This document shows positions 34,593 through 42,719 of a stretch of 64,000 nucleotides of DNA, piece by piece; positions within the stretch are counted from its first letter, which is position 1; each line of letters opens with the position of its first letter. The DNA is from Terrimonas sp937888905 (GTDB lineage Bacteria; Bacteroidota; Bacteroidia; Chitinophagales; Chitinophagaceae), in assembly GCA_937888905.1 (NCBI GenBank), contig CALATA010000011.1, positions 1 through 64,000 on the forward strand, given 5' to 3'. The notes beneath the pieces are model-generated. The model did no database searches. It was not told the DNA's origin and saw nothing but the letters and a program-made list of their open reading frames with translations. The position numbers were made by a program, and so were the translations under genes.

Positions 34593-36452
34593 TTACGCTG
34601 CTTCTTCAATAAATATTCTGTAAGGCATCAAAGCGAGTGAACGGTCGGCCAGGCGGAAAGCGAGGTCTTTTTCCCAGGCAACGATCTCATTGCGTTCTCT
34701 TGCTTCACGATAGTCTTTACGGTGCAGGCGGATTGTTACATCAATCGTTTTCACAAACCCTTCTGCTTCGTTGAGCGATACCATTACGCCTTTTTGTACA
34801 TCGACACTGCTTACGCGTTGTCCGAGCTCGCGCATGCAGAACAGGCGCACATCTTCGAGGCTCATCACGCGGTCGCGGGAAAGCACGGCACTTTTATAAG
34901 CCGTAATAGCATCGGCGGTCATCAGGCGGTCGCGGCCACCGCGCGTGGCGGTAAGTAATACGATGCGGTTGTGATCGAGCGCACCGGAGCGATAAGGCAT
35001 CAGCGGAGTACCGGCTTTTATATCATTGGCGGCCCGTCCGTTGACGGACCAGTATTTTACAAATAAATGTCTTACTTCTTCCTGCTTGCGGCTGCGGATC
35101 AGCAGGTACGGCGTGCGTTCGGTGAGCCAGTTCTTCTGCCGCATCTGTTGTTCGAGCCGGTTCACAATCTGCTGCAATTGTTTCACTTCACCTGCAACAA
35201 AATCACGTCCCAGCCTGGAGAATGCCGCGCTTTCATCGCGCAGCAATTGCAGCACCTGACCGATCATGGAAGCGGCGTCACGTTCATCAAAACGGCCTAC
35301 GCCGCCGGAGCGGAGTAAAATATGCAGGCCCGAAGGGTTGTTACCATCGAGTTCACGCACATGCAGCGGATGTGCATCCTGGTCTGTTACTTCTTCGAGG
35401 TCAAAATAAAGGTCGTCGGTAAGTAAAGGAATGATGTTGACCAGTTCCTGCATGCGGTAAGTGATTTCCTGCAGGCGGCGGTTCACTACCGGAAAACAAT
35501 TCATATAACAACTGACATCTTCGAGCATTTCGGCTGTTACGTTTTCGGGAAATACAATACGGATCCAGCGCAAGCCGTCTGTTTCTATCAGGTTTTTGCT
35601 TTGAATGGAAAATGCCTGTTCGAGTTGCGTGGGTGTGCCGGACAAACCAGCCGTGTATTGTTGTTCATCACGGATGGTGATGAAAGAAGATTTATATAAT
35701 TCGTTGATGTCGCGCAATACGCTGTGGCGGATGCTGCCGGGTTGTTGCAGCAGTTCTTCCACATTCAGTTTTGTGTGGGCTGTACGCGGATCGTTGAATC
35801 CGGAATGGGTATGTAAAGCTTGGGCATCGGCATACCAGGTAGCGGCAGGCAACTGTGCATAGAAATAATCGCGCAATACTTCGTTGCGTATCTGGAAATA
35901 AAACTGTGCATTATCGAGTGAAACACCGGCCTGATCGATACCCAGCCAGAACTCTGTAGCGCCCAGTCCTTCCCCGGAATTATAAGCCAGCAACTCTTTG
36001 CCGGCACCGGGATGCAGTTGAAAAAATTTACCTGCGGTAGCCACATAACGGATATTGCTGCGGTTGACGGCGAAATGGCCCGTTGGTGTAAAGAAGAGGT
36101 CGCGTGTGCGGGGCTGGCCGCCATTTTCTGCAGGTAACTTTTGTGTCAATACAAATTGCTCCTGTGGTGATACGCTCACGTTATCCTGCAAGGTGCCTGC
36201 GGCCAGTACGGCGTGCGAAGGTAAAGGACCGGTAAGTGTTTCGGGAGAAAGTAATTCCACCATGCGTTCGAGTACGCGTGCGCGGGATTGATGGATCTCT
36301 GCGGACACGCGTTCGAACTCGGCTGCCTGCACGGAAAGCAACAGGCCTACGAGTGGGTCGAAGCTGGTTTCGGCTTCCGTTTCAGGGTAACCCCAGCTAC
36401 GGGCTGCCATCTGCAGCATACGGTTGCGGATATGTTCTCTGCTTTCAGACAT
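34593..36452 (-). CDS. tssF: Type VI secretion baseplate subunit TssF
   Basis: A 619-residue baseplate protein. The N-terminus has the TssF-type layout (IRNRMLQMAARSWGYPE, then FDPLVGLLLSVQAAEFERV and VLERMVELLSPETLTGPLPS). The middle has RIVFPENVTAEMLEDVSCYM and NCFPVVNRRLQEITY, which are characteristic. The C-terminal region runs with VLSRDRVMSLEDVRLFCMRE. It follows tssE by 5 nt and precedes tssG by 4 nt, so the three wedge genes are translationally linked. Confidence 0.92.
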   Translation of the reverse strand: MSESREHIRNRMLQMAARSWGYPETEAETSFDPLVGLLLSVQAAEFERVSAEIHQSRARVLERMVELLSPETLTGPLPSHAVLAAGTLQDNVSVSPQEQFVLTQKLPAENGGQPRTRDLFFTPTGHFAVNRSNIRYVATAGKFFQLHPGAGKELLAYNSGEGLGATEFWLGIDQAGVSLDNAQFYFQIRNEVLRDYFYAQLPAATWYADAQALHTHSGFNDPRTAHTKLNVEELLQQPGSIRHSVLRDINELYKSSFITIRDEQQYTAGLSGTPTQLEQAFSIQSKNLIETDGLRWIRIVFPENVTAEMLEDVSCYMNCFPVVNRRLQEITYRMQELVNIIPLLTDDLYFDLEEVTDQDAHPLHVRELDGNNPSGLHILLRSGGVGRFDERDAASMIGQVLQLLRDESAAFSRLGRDFVAGEVKQLQQIVNRLEQQMRQKNWLTERTPYLLIRSRKQEEVRHLFVKYWSVNGRAANDIKAGTPLMPYRSGALDHNRIVLLTATRGGRDRLMTADAITAYKSAVLSRDRVMSLEDVRLFCMRELGQRVSSVDVQKGVMVSLNEAEGFVKTIDVTIRLHRKDYREARERNEIVAWEKDLAFRLADRSLALMPYRIFIEEAA

Positions 36453-36457
36453 AAGGT

Positions 36458-36895
36458 TTATAAATCGTAAGATAATGGACTGACAAAAAAATGATCGCGG
36501 TAAACGATCGGTTCGTTGGTCAGTTGTATATGTGCGGTAATAACGATGGAAAGTTTTTTCTTCACGCGTGTGCCGGCCTGGCGGGGCTCAGCTTCTTCCT
36601 GCTGCAATCTCAATTCGACGCGTGTTTGTGTAAGGCGGCGCTCATAACGGCCGATCACCTGTTGTATGCTGTGGATGATTTCTTCCTTCTGTTTATTCTG
36701 ATTGCTGATGTTATCGAAATCGGCGTCCCATATGCGGCAACCGAACTGATCGTCGGAGGAAAGGCTATTAAAGGTAGAAGTGAGAATCAGGTGCAGGTTA
36801 TGTGCAATGGATTGCTTCAGCGAACACCGGGTAAGTGTTTTGCCTGAAGGCACAGAATGTAAGGCAATGGGTAAAGCGTAAAACTCAATATTCAT
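36458..36895 (-). CDS. tssE: Type VI secretion baseplate subunit TssE (gp25-like)
   Basis: 145 residues with the GPW/gp25 family pattern: SIAHNLHLILTSTFNSLSSD, FGCRIWDADFDN, an EEIIHSIQQVIGRYERRLTQ helix and a closing strand region (KKLSIVITAHIQLTNEP). It joins the wedge and starts sheath polymerisation. It is the first gene of the minus-strand baseplate/membrane operon, with a hairpin whose 3' arm ends in the start codon. Confidence 0.88.
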   Translation of the reverse strand: MNIEFYALPIALHSVPSGKTLTRCSLKQSIAHNLHLILTSTFNSLSSDDQFGCRIWDADFDNISNQNKQKEEIIHSIQQVIGRYERRLTQTRVELRLQQEEAEPRQAGTRVKKKLSIVITAHIQLTNEPIVYRDHFFVSPLSYDL

Positions 36896-36948
36896 GACCG
36901 TGGATTACAGGAAAAGAATGAGATCGCTAAACGCATCTGCCACGGTCA
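36895..36948 (-). promoter_or_regulatory. Inverted repeat reaching into the tssE start codon
   Basis: TGACCGTGG (36895-36903) and CCACGGTCA (36940-36948) form a perfect 9-bp inverted repeat with a 36-nt loop. In the minus-strand transcript the downstream arm ends with the A of the AUG, so the folded RNA could hide the initiation region. It could also be a DNA operator. Confidence 0.4.
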
Positions 36949-37114
36949 AAAGAGATTGTCTTGATTCGGCAATGCTGGGGCTTTGTCACCTGCTTCTATA
37001 CAAATTCAACGCCAGTTTTTTTGAAATCGGTAAAAATTAATCCCGGAACCGCAGATTTTTTAATCTGAAACCTATGGCCATGGCTTGGTCTTTGCTGCTG
37101 TGCGGCTGAAATCG

Positions 37115-38062
37115 ATGCTTATGAACCCTCCCGGCTCTCCTCACTTCATTGTGGTAGGAATAGATGGTACCGGTTCGTCTGAGTGGCGCAAACCGGATGG
37201 TAGTAACAGCCATGTATTTCAATTTGTACGCGACTTCCAATTTGGCGCCATGGGCGTAGACCGTAAGTTCTACGATGGTCCGCGCAGTAAGGTTTGGGGT
37301 ACCGACTCCGTTCCCATTCTCCAAGAAGCACTCGATTTTATCCGGCATCGGCTGCAGGTGTTATTTCCCCGGATGATGAATGGCCACAAGCCGCTGGACA
37401 TGTTCGACGTAAACAGTTGTATGCAGCAGCAGCAACAGCAGGCCTACAGTCACGGCTTTTATACAAGTACATATACGCAGGAATTTCGCGTGCCTGTAAG
37501 AGTTACTCCTCAGATGTTGTCGAGCCAGCCGCTCAATAATCAACAGGTTCGCGTAATATTGGTAGGGCATAGCCGCGGTGGTCTCATCGCTACAGTGCTG
37601 GCACGCATGCTGAGCCCGCTGATCCAGGTTTATTTTTTAGGATTGTATGATTCGGTAGACCGGCAGCCTTGCCTTGACGGAGAGACAGTGGAAAATGTCA
37701 AATATGTTTTCCATGCCCGCCGTCATCCCGAGGTCGGATCGCGGACTTATTTCAGCAACACGTCCACGCAATACAAAGCGGAATATTATGAAGAGAAATA
37801 CTTTTATACTTCACACGGAGGTATAGGGGGATCTTTTGTGACCGATCGTACACAGGTGGGTATGTTTGACGATGGCGCATGTGTGGTGCAGCCACCACAA
37901 CGACCGGTTGCTACGCGCGGCGGCGTTGTGTGGGTAGACAATACTAATCCTGTTACAAAAAAATTAGGAAAGCCGATCGATGTGATTTGCGCGGATGGCA
38001 GTGCGGAGGCAGACCGCTTTATAAGAGAAGGAGCCCGCAAATTCGGGCTGCCCGTCCGGTGA
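37115..38062 (+). CDS. Tle-like alpha/beta-hydrolase, candidate type VI lipase effector
   Basis: 315 residues from ATG 37115 (ATG 37121 also possible). The order of motifs is that of DUF2235/Tle1-like phospholipases: HFIVVGIDGTGSSEW near the N-terminus, the nucleophile elbow VILVGHSRGGLIATVLAR (GHSRGG), YFLGLYDSVDRQ and then VFHARRHPEVGSRTYF, with a late GGIGGS. It lacks a signal peptide. It is divergent from tssE, separated by 219 nt. Tle lipases attack membrane phospholipids of rival cells, so cargo of this system is a reasonable guess. No obvious immunity gene (normally periplasmic) follows. Confidence 0.75.
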   Translation: MLMNPPGSPHFIVVGIDGTGSSEWRKPDGSNSHVFQFVRDFQFGAMGVDRKFYDGPRSKVWGTDSVPILQEALDFIRHRLQVLFPRMMNGHKPLDMFDVNSCMQQQQQQAYSHGFYTSTYTQEFRVPVRVTPQMLSSQPLNNQQVRVILVGHSRGGLIATVLARMLSPLIQVYFLGLYDSVDRQPCLDGETVENVKYVFHARRHPEVGSRTYFSNTSTQYKAEYYEEKYFYTSHGGIGGSFVTDRTQVGMFDDGACVVQPPQRPVATRGGVVWVDNTNPVTKKLGKPIDVICADGSAEADRFIREGARKFGLPVR

Positions 38063-38159
38063 AGTATTAAGTTGTAAGTAGTAAGTTCAAGTTAAATACT
38101 CCTATTCACTTATTGCCTTATCCAACAAGTCTTTTGACTTTTGAATTTTGAATTTTTAC
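38063..38159. repeat. Short-repeat intergenic segment
   Basis: Composed of AAGTTGTAAGTAGTAAGTTC-like units, TATTCACTTATTGCC and a TTTTGAATTTTGAATTTT block. No gene or terminator is seen. Confidence 0.5.
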
Positions 38160-38621
38160 TTACAAGGTCGGCCGTGTATCTGAAGCAGCTTCGCCTGTTT
38201 CCAGATCGTCGAGTTCTTCTTCATCCGTTTCCTCCCCGTGCTGCCCGCTTTTATTTTTCTTTTTGCTGAAAAGCGAGGTAATCCAACTAAACAATTTGCC
38301 TTTGTTTTCTTCCACGAAGTGCGAAGAATAATTTTTCATGATAAAAGGAACAGCGAGTTTGGCGAACCATCCGGTTTTGGAAAGAAGCACACGCTTCATT
38401 ACAAAATCGATGACGCGATTGATTCCGAGATTCACCAAAGGATTACTGGCATCACGTGAAAAGAATTTTCCTGCAACATTGATAGCGCTGCGGATGGGTT
38501 CCAGTTCAGCTTTGATATCCTGCACGTCCTGGTGAATGAGTTCCTTCTGCGCCTTGAGCAGATCTTTCAACCGTTGCTTTTCGGCTACGAGGTCGTCGTA
38601 TGTTTGTATAGGTCTAGTCAT
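38160..38621 (-). CDS. Helical membrane-associated protein, unknown function
   Basis: 153 residues: an N-terminal coiled region (LVAEKQRLKDLLKAQKEL), a moderately hydrophobic middle with NPLVNLGINRVIDFVMKRVL and WFAKLAVPFIMKNY, then a Lys-rich stretch and a strongly acidic tail (EETDEEELDDLETGE). It overlaps the holin-X gene by 8 nt, so the two are co-translated. Such pairs, with a YtxH protein, are common in envelope-stress clusters of Bacteroidota. Confidence 0.78.
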   Translation of the reverse strand: MTRPIQTYDDLVAEKQRLKDLLKAQKELIHQDVQDIKAELEPIRSAINVAGKFFSRDASNPLVNLGINRVIDFVMKRVLLSKTGWFAKLAVPFIMKNYSSHFVEENKGKLFSWITSLFSKKKNKSGQHGEETDEEELDDLETGEAASDTRPTL

Positions 38622-38955
38622 ACACTTTTCTTACGATAAAGTTTCTGATAAAGGGATAGATAATTGTCTTGCGCATGGCAAGAATGATGAGCAGACCGAG
38701 CAGGTAAACGCCCGCGGCCAATAAGAAGCCCAGGCTTCTGCTTTGTACAAGATCGCCAAGCCAGACACCGAGTGCCACGCCGAGGAACATTAATACAAAC
38801 ATCGCGAGTCCGCACAATAGTACAGCCACTACTACCGTGGAGGCAATATTCGTTGCTTTCTGGGTTACATTGATGATAGTAAGCCGGTAGTAGGTATCGG
38901 CAATATCTTCTAAATGATCAACCAGGTCGGCAGTTTTTTCTTTCAGTTCTTCCAT
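38614..38955 (-). CDS. Phage holin family (holin-X/DUF1469-like) membrane protein
   Basis: 113 residues: an amphipathic N-terminal helix (LVDHLEDIADTYYRLTIINV), two membrane helices (STVVVAVLLCGLAMFVLMFL and GFLLAAGVYLLGLLIILAM) with a short loop, and a basic C-terminus. This is the holin-X pattern, usually a bacterial stress/envelope protein and not a phage lysis gene; no phage genes are present here. Confidence 0.85.
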   Translation of the reverse strand: MEELKEKTADLVDHLEDIADTYYRLTIINVTQKATNIASTVVVAVLLCGLAMFVLMFLGVALGVWLGDLVQSRSLGFLLAAGVYLLGLLIILAMRKTIIYPFIRNFIVRKVYD

Positions 38956-39056
38956 GAGAGAGTTGTAAGTTTTAAGTAATAAGTTGTAAGTTAAGTAGTC
39001 ATATTAACTATTCCCATTCACTTATTGACTTATTCACTATTTGCACATTTTCACCT
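38956..39056. repeat. Short-repeat intergenic segment
   Basis: Variants of GTTGTAAGTTTTAAGTAATA and CATTCACTTATTGACTTATT fill the gap between the YtxH and holin-X genes. The units match those at 38063-38159 and 27132-27228. Confidence 0.5.
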
Positions 39057-39062
39057 TAAAAA

Positions 39063-39090
39063 AAGGCGCCTGCATATTTACAGGCACCTT
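39063..39090 (-). terminator. Terminator downstream of the YtxH gene
   Basis: AAGGCGCCTG pairs with CAGGCACCTT (one mismatch) across an 8-nt loop; on the minus strand the stem is followed by a run of T. It lies 17 nt past the YtxH stop. Confidence 0.65.
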
Positions 39091-39107
39091 CTTTTGTATG
39101 ATGTGCA

Positions 39108-39365
39108 TTAACTAAGGCTTTCTTTGATGCGGTTCACTTTGTCTTCAGCGGCGCTCTTTGCACTACGTGCTTTGTCTTTTACATTTTCGAGTTCGCGTTC
39201 GCCGCGGTGAAACAGATGGCTTACGGTATCAGCCCAGTCGCCTGCTGTTTGCTTGATTTTCTTGCGGATGTCTTTTCCTTTTTCAGGAGCAATCAACAAT
39301 CCTATAGCAACACCTGCTGCAGCAGCACCCAGGATGCCCAGCAATACTTTGTTTTTGTTAGTCAT
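39108..39365 (-). CDS. YtxH domain protein
   Basis: 85 residues with the YtxH signature: a glycine-rich membrane helix (VLLGILGAAAAGVAIGLLIA) followed directly by PEKGKDIRKKIK and an amphipathic helical tail (RELENVKDKARSAKSAAEDK). YtxH proteins are small stress-related membrane proteins. It probably belongs with the holin-X pair on the same strand. Confidence 0.9.
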   Translation of the reverse strand: MTNKNKVLLGILGAAAAGVAIGLLIAPEKGKDIRKKIKQTAGDWADTVSHLFHRGERELENVKDKARSAKSAAEDKVNRIKESLS

Positions 39366-39474
39366 AATCTATTATTTTTAAAGTTAAGGAATCAGTGCGT
39401 TCTTCTCCTACTCCTCAAAAAACCGTACCAAAAAGGTTCTGCGGCGACACACGCTTATCTGCACCTACAAACAA

Positions 39475-39500
39475 AAAACCCTGTTAAGAAACAGGGTTTT
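39475..39500 (-). terminator. Terminator of the citrate synthase gene
   Basis: A perfect 11-bp stem (AAAACCCTGTT with AACAGGGTTTT) and 4-nt loop, 20 nt after the stop. The stem ends with T on both strands. Confidence 0.88.
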
Positions 39501-39519
39501 ACGCTTATCATAGTGGGGC

Positions 39520-40845
39520 TTAATCTCCCCATATCTGGTCTTCTCCTTTGATCCACTTCTTCACAAGGTCGGTTGTAATGGACTTAGGACGCTCGATTGC
39601 AAATCCTAATCCGCGATCCCAGCAGAGGCTGGCCAATACACCGAGTGCGCGGCTTACACCAAACATCACCGTGTAATAATCATATTCTTTCATACCGAAA
39701 TGCACGAGCAGCGCACCGCTGTGTGCATCAACATTGGGCCATGGATTTTTCACCTTGCCGAGTGACTGCAGGATCGGTGGAACTGTTTCATATACATTCC
39801 AAACGGTCTGTACGAGTTTGTCATCGGGCATGTGCTTTTTCCCGAATTCCATTTGTGCGGTAAAGCGCGGATCTGTTTTACGCAGTACGGCGTGGCCGTA
39901 ACCAGGTACCACTTTTCCTTCGCTCAATGTCTTGCGTACATACTCTTCGATCTGCTGGGGAGTGGGACTATCGGTTTTCAATTGTTCCTGCATCTCGAAG
40001 ATCCACTTGATCACTTCCTGGTTGGCCAGTCCGTGCAGGGGACCCGCGAGACCGTTGAGACCAGCAGCGAAGGAGAGATAGGGATCGCTGAGTGCGGAAC
40101 CTACCAGGTGGGTGGTATGTGCAGACACATTGCCACCTTCGTGGTCGGCGTGAATGGTCATATACAAACGCATCAGTTCTTTAAAACCATCGTCTTCAAA
40201 GCCGAGCATGTGGGCAAAGTTGCCGGCCCAGTCAAGCAGGCCATTCGGCTCGATGTGGCTGCCGAATTTGTATTTGCGGCGATAGATATAAGCGGCTACG
40301 CGGGGCAGGCGTGCAATGAGGTCCATCGAATCATCAAACACAGCTTCCCAATAATCTTTTTTGCTCATGCCTGCTGCATAGCGGCGCGCAAACTGGCTTT
40401 CGGTTTGCAGTGCCATTACCGCCACGGTCAGTTGTGTCATGGGATGGGCAGTAAGCGGCATTGCTTCGATGGCCTGGAACACGTGCAAAGGCACCTGGCT
40501 GCGGCGTTGCAGTACAGCCGTAACATGTTGCACATCTTCTTCTGTCGGCAGTTCGCCGATCAGCATCAGGTAGAAAAGACCTTCGGGTAAAGGCTCGGAT
40601 CCTCCGGGGGCTTTTGGCAGCTTTTCACGGAGTTCGGGGATTGAATAACCGCGGAAACGGATACCATCCTGAGCATCCAGCAGAGAAGTTTCGGTTACCA
40701 GGCCGGTGATACCGCGCATGCCCTGGTAAACCTGGGCCAGCTGCACCTCCCCGATCACCCTGGAACCATGTTCTTTCAAGATATCCTTGATCTCGGCCGA
40801 CATCTGATCTGCCTTGGCCTTAAACCTGTCTTTGAGTATTCCCAT
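39520..40845 (-). CDS. gltA: Citrate synthase, eukaryotic-like type
   Basis: A 441-residue enzyme joining acetyl-CoA and oxaloacetate at the entry of the TCA cycle. It resembles mitochondrial enzymes rather than the usual bacterial GltA, in length and in motifs: VYQGMRGITGLVTETSLLD, GIRFRGYSIPE, the catalytic His segments IHADHEGGNVSAHTTHLVGS and GPLHGLANQE, and VPGYGHAVLRKTDPR. The late Asp region is NVDAHSGALL. This type is known from some Bacteroidota. It is monocistronic. Confidence 0.95.
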   Translation of the reverse strand: MGILKDRFKAKADQMSAEIKDILKEHGSRVIGEVQLAQVYQGMRGITGLVTETSLLDAQDGIRFRGYSIPELREKLPKAPGGSEPLPEGLFYLMLIGELPTEEDVQHVTAVLQRRSQVPLHVFQAIEAMPLTAHPMTQLTVAVMALQTESQFARRYAAGMSKKDYWEAVFDDSMDLIARLPRVAAYIYRRKYKFGSHIEPNGLLDWAGNFAHMLGFEDDGFKELMRLYMTIHADHEGGNVSAHTTHLVGSALSDPYLSFAAGLNGLAGPLHGLANQEVIKWIFEMQEQLKTDSPTPQQIEEYVRKTLSEGKVVPGYGHAVLRKTDPRFTAQMEFGKKHMPDDKLVQTVWNVYETVPPILQSLGKVKNPWPNVDAHSGALLVHFGMKEYDYYTVMFGVSRALGVLASLCWDRGLGFAIERPKSITTDLVKKWIKGEDQIWGD

Positions 40846-40975
40846 GACAATGTATTTCGTAAAAAATGAATAATTCCTAAAGGGCTAAAGGTACTTAAAG
40901 CCCACTGGTACAACAAATAATGGGTTAGAAAGTTTGGGGTTTATCTGCTGAAAAACCGGCTTTCGCAAGTGTGAT

Positions 40976-41005
40976 AAAAAAACCGGCAGAAGGGTCTCCT
41001 GCCGG
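40976..41005 (-). terminator. Terminator of the bestrophin-like gene
   Basis: CCGGCAG pairs with CTGCCGG (40983-40989 with 40999-41005), followed on the minus strand by seven T. It lies 72 nt past the stop. Confidence 0.8.
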
Positions 41006-41076
41006 CAGCTTTCCTGGGCCCCGGAGTAGAGAACAACCGGGGGATGGGTCTTCATCAATGACCCGGAGATGAAGGG

Positions 41077-41985
41077 TCAAAGCACATAAAACTTATTGGT
41101 CTCTTTCACCTCGAGGATCTCCTGGTCCCTGAGCATCTGCGCCAGGTTCCGTTCGATATTCCGGGAAATAGTGGTCATTGGTGTATCAGTCGGTTTGTTT
41201 TCAAAAGGCTCCTGCAGATGGATCGCCATTTTTTCGATCAGCAGGAACGAAGTAGCAATAGCTACCACTACCGGTACTTCCAGCAAACCGAAATACTGGA
41301 TCACCGCAAAAGGCAACAGCGCGATGAACAGCAGCATGGAGAAATGGATATACATACTGTAGGTCACCGGGAACACGGTGTTTTTGATCCGTTCGCACTT
41401 GCCCATCGCGTCACAAAGACGGCTGAGCGTGCGGTCGATCTCCACCTGCTGAAAGCGGTTGATCCAACCCTCGTTGAGGGCTGTACGCAAATCACGTGCA
41501 TGCAATTCCAGCAAAGCACCCGGTACGTGATCGTAATGACGGATAAAATCCATTTCCTGGCGGGTCAGGTATTTATCCAGGCCGCGGGTAGCATTCTGCC
41601 CGCGCAACATTTGCCCCAGTGCATAACACCAGGCCATCTGACGGCGGATCATTTTATCACGGAAGGCATGAACCTCGTCACCCTCGTATACCACTTCGGT
41701 AAAAGACAACACCTGCCGGGCCAGTGTACGCGAATCGTTTACGATGGCACCCCAGATGTGCCGGGCTTCCCACCAGCGGTCGTAAGCCTGGTTACTCCTG
41801 AAGCCGAGCAGCAGGGAGATCACCGTACCCAGGATAGCCGGAATGGCAATGGGAATGGAAATACGGGTGAAATGAAAATTCTCGTACAGGATCGCAATGA
41901 GGATCGTATACAGGGTAATGAAAAGCAATTCATGCTTGATCTTACCCATGATATAAGAAAACGGTATGTTCTTTTTTAACAGCAT
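41077..41985 (-). CDS. Bestrophin-like (UPF0187) anion channel
   Basis: 302 residues with the family landmarks: N-terminal helices (ELLFITLYTILIAILYENFH), LLLGFRSNQAYDRWWEARHI, and a second helical pair (LLFIALLPFAVIQYFGLLEV, VVVAIATSFLLIEKMAIHLQ), followed by PFENKPTDTPMTTISRNIE. Bacterial bestrophin homologues form pentameric ion channels. ATG 41985 is preferred over an upstream GTG. Confidence 0.88.
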   Translation of the reverse strand: MLLKKNIPFSYIMGKIKHELLFITLYTILIAILYENFHFTRISIPIAIPAILGTVISLLLGFRSNQAYDRWWEARHIWGAIVNDSRTLARQVLSFTEVVYEGDEVHAFRDKMIRRQMAWCYALGQMLRGQNATRGLDKYLTRQEMDFIRHYDHVPGALLELHARDLRTALNEGWINRFQQVEIDRTLSRLCDAMGKCERIKNTVFPVTYSMYIHFSMLLFIALLPFAVIQYFGLLEVPVVVAIATSFLLIEKMAIHLQEPFENKPTDTPMTTISRNIERNLAQMLRDQEILEVKETNKFYVL

Positions 41986-42097
41986 AAAATTTACAGGTTC
42001 GTTCTGCACGCATCAGTGGTCATCGGCCCCGGTCAGTCCGGAGCCGCTCCACCTTTGTTTCCATAAAGCAAAAAAATAGTTTGTCAATGCAACCTGA

Positions 42098-42586
42098 TCA
42101 GTTGATCAGTACCGCCACAGCTTCCGCCAACGGCGCAGCACTTTGAATAACGGTACGGCGTTTTGCCAGCGTGGTGAGTACCGGTATACCGCTTTTGCGG
42201 AATAACGACTCCGGATTCACACTCTGATCGGAAACCGCTCTGAACACAAAGGGTTCCGGACAAATGATCATATCGATATCATGCGCATCGATGTAATTGC
42301 GGAACACGGCAACGGTGTTACCATAAAAATGCCGGATATGAATATTTTGTACAGTGCGCGCATTGGAGGTTTTAATGCGGCGGCATGCATTGCGGAATTC
42401 ATCCGTCAGCAGATGCGCGTAAGGCACACGACGGCTGGACCCCAGCATATCCGGCGCATGTGAAGGAATGTCAAATGCATGAAACAAAATAATATTCATG
42501 GATTGATCGTCCAGTGCAGCAACGGCACGTTCTACCAATTGGAGAGATTCAATACTGAAATCTGTAGGGATTAAGACGTTTCTCAT
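42098..42586 (-). CDS. Universal stress protein (UspA) family
   Basis: 162 residues starting MRNVLIPTDFSIESLQLVER, the classic Usp first strand and helix with the DFS element. The ATP-binding GxxG-type loop near the end is degenerate (PESLFRKSGIPVLTTLAKR): only the S-x-x-x-x-x-S-x-x-P-V pattern remains. An in-frame TTG would add nine residues. It may be regulated with the kinase pair upstream, but a gap of 133 nt separates them. Confidence 0.8.
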   Translation of the reverse strand: MRNVLIPTDFSIESLQLVERAVAALDDQSMNIILFHAFDIPSHAPDMLGSSRRVPYAHLLTDEFRNACRRIKTSNARTVQNIHIRHFYGNTVAVFRNYIDAHDIDMIICPEPFVFRAVSDQSVNPESLFRKSGIPVLTTLAKRRTVIQSAAPLAEAVAVLIN

Positions 42587-42719
42587 AACCTCTTTTTCTT
42601 TTTTAAATGACAACTAACTCAATCAGGTTAACAATACAAATTTGCGTTGCTGATCTTACAACCGATTAAAGGTTGCATTAGCTTACATTAAAAAAGAAAT
42701 AAGAATTGCCTAAGAACGA

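Noticed and set aside
34589..34609. Seven-codon longer start of tssG
   Set aside because: It would overlap the tssF stop; the ATG at 34588 gives the tight 4-nt spacing seen elsewhere in the operon.
37085..37114. TTG start of the Tle-like gene
   Set aside because: ATG codons at 37115 and 37121 lie just before the conserved hydrolase strand.
38160..38955. Holin-X pair as lysis genes or as immunity for the Tle-like lipase
   Set aside because: No phage genes nearby, no signal peptide or lipobox typical of lipase immunity proteins; holin-X proteins with YtxH are common envelope proteins.
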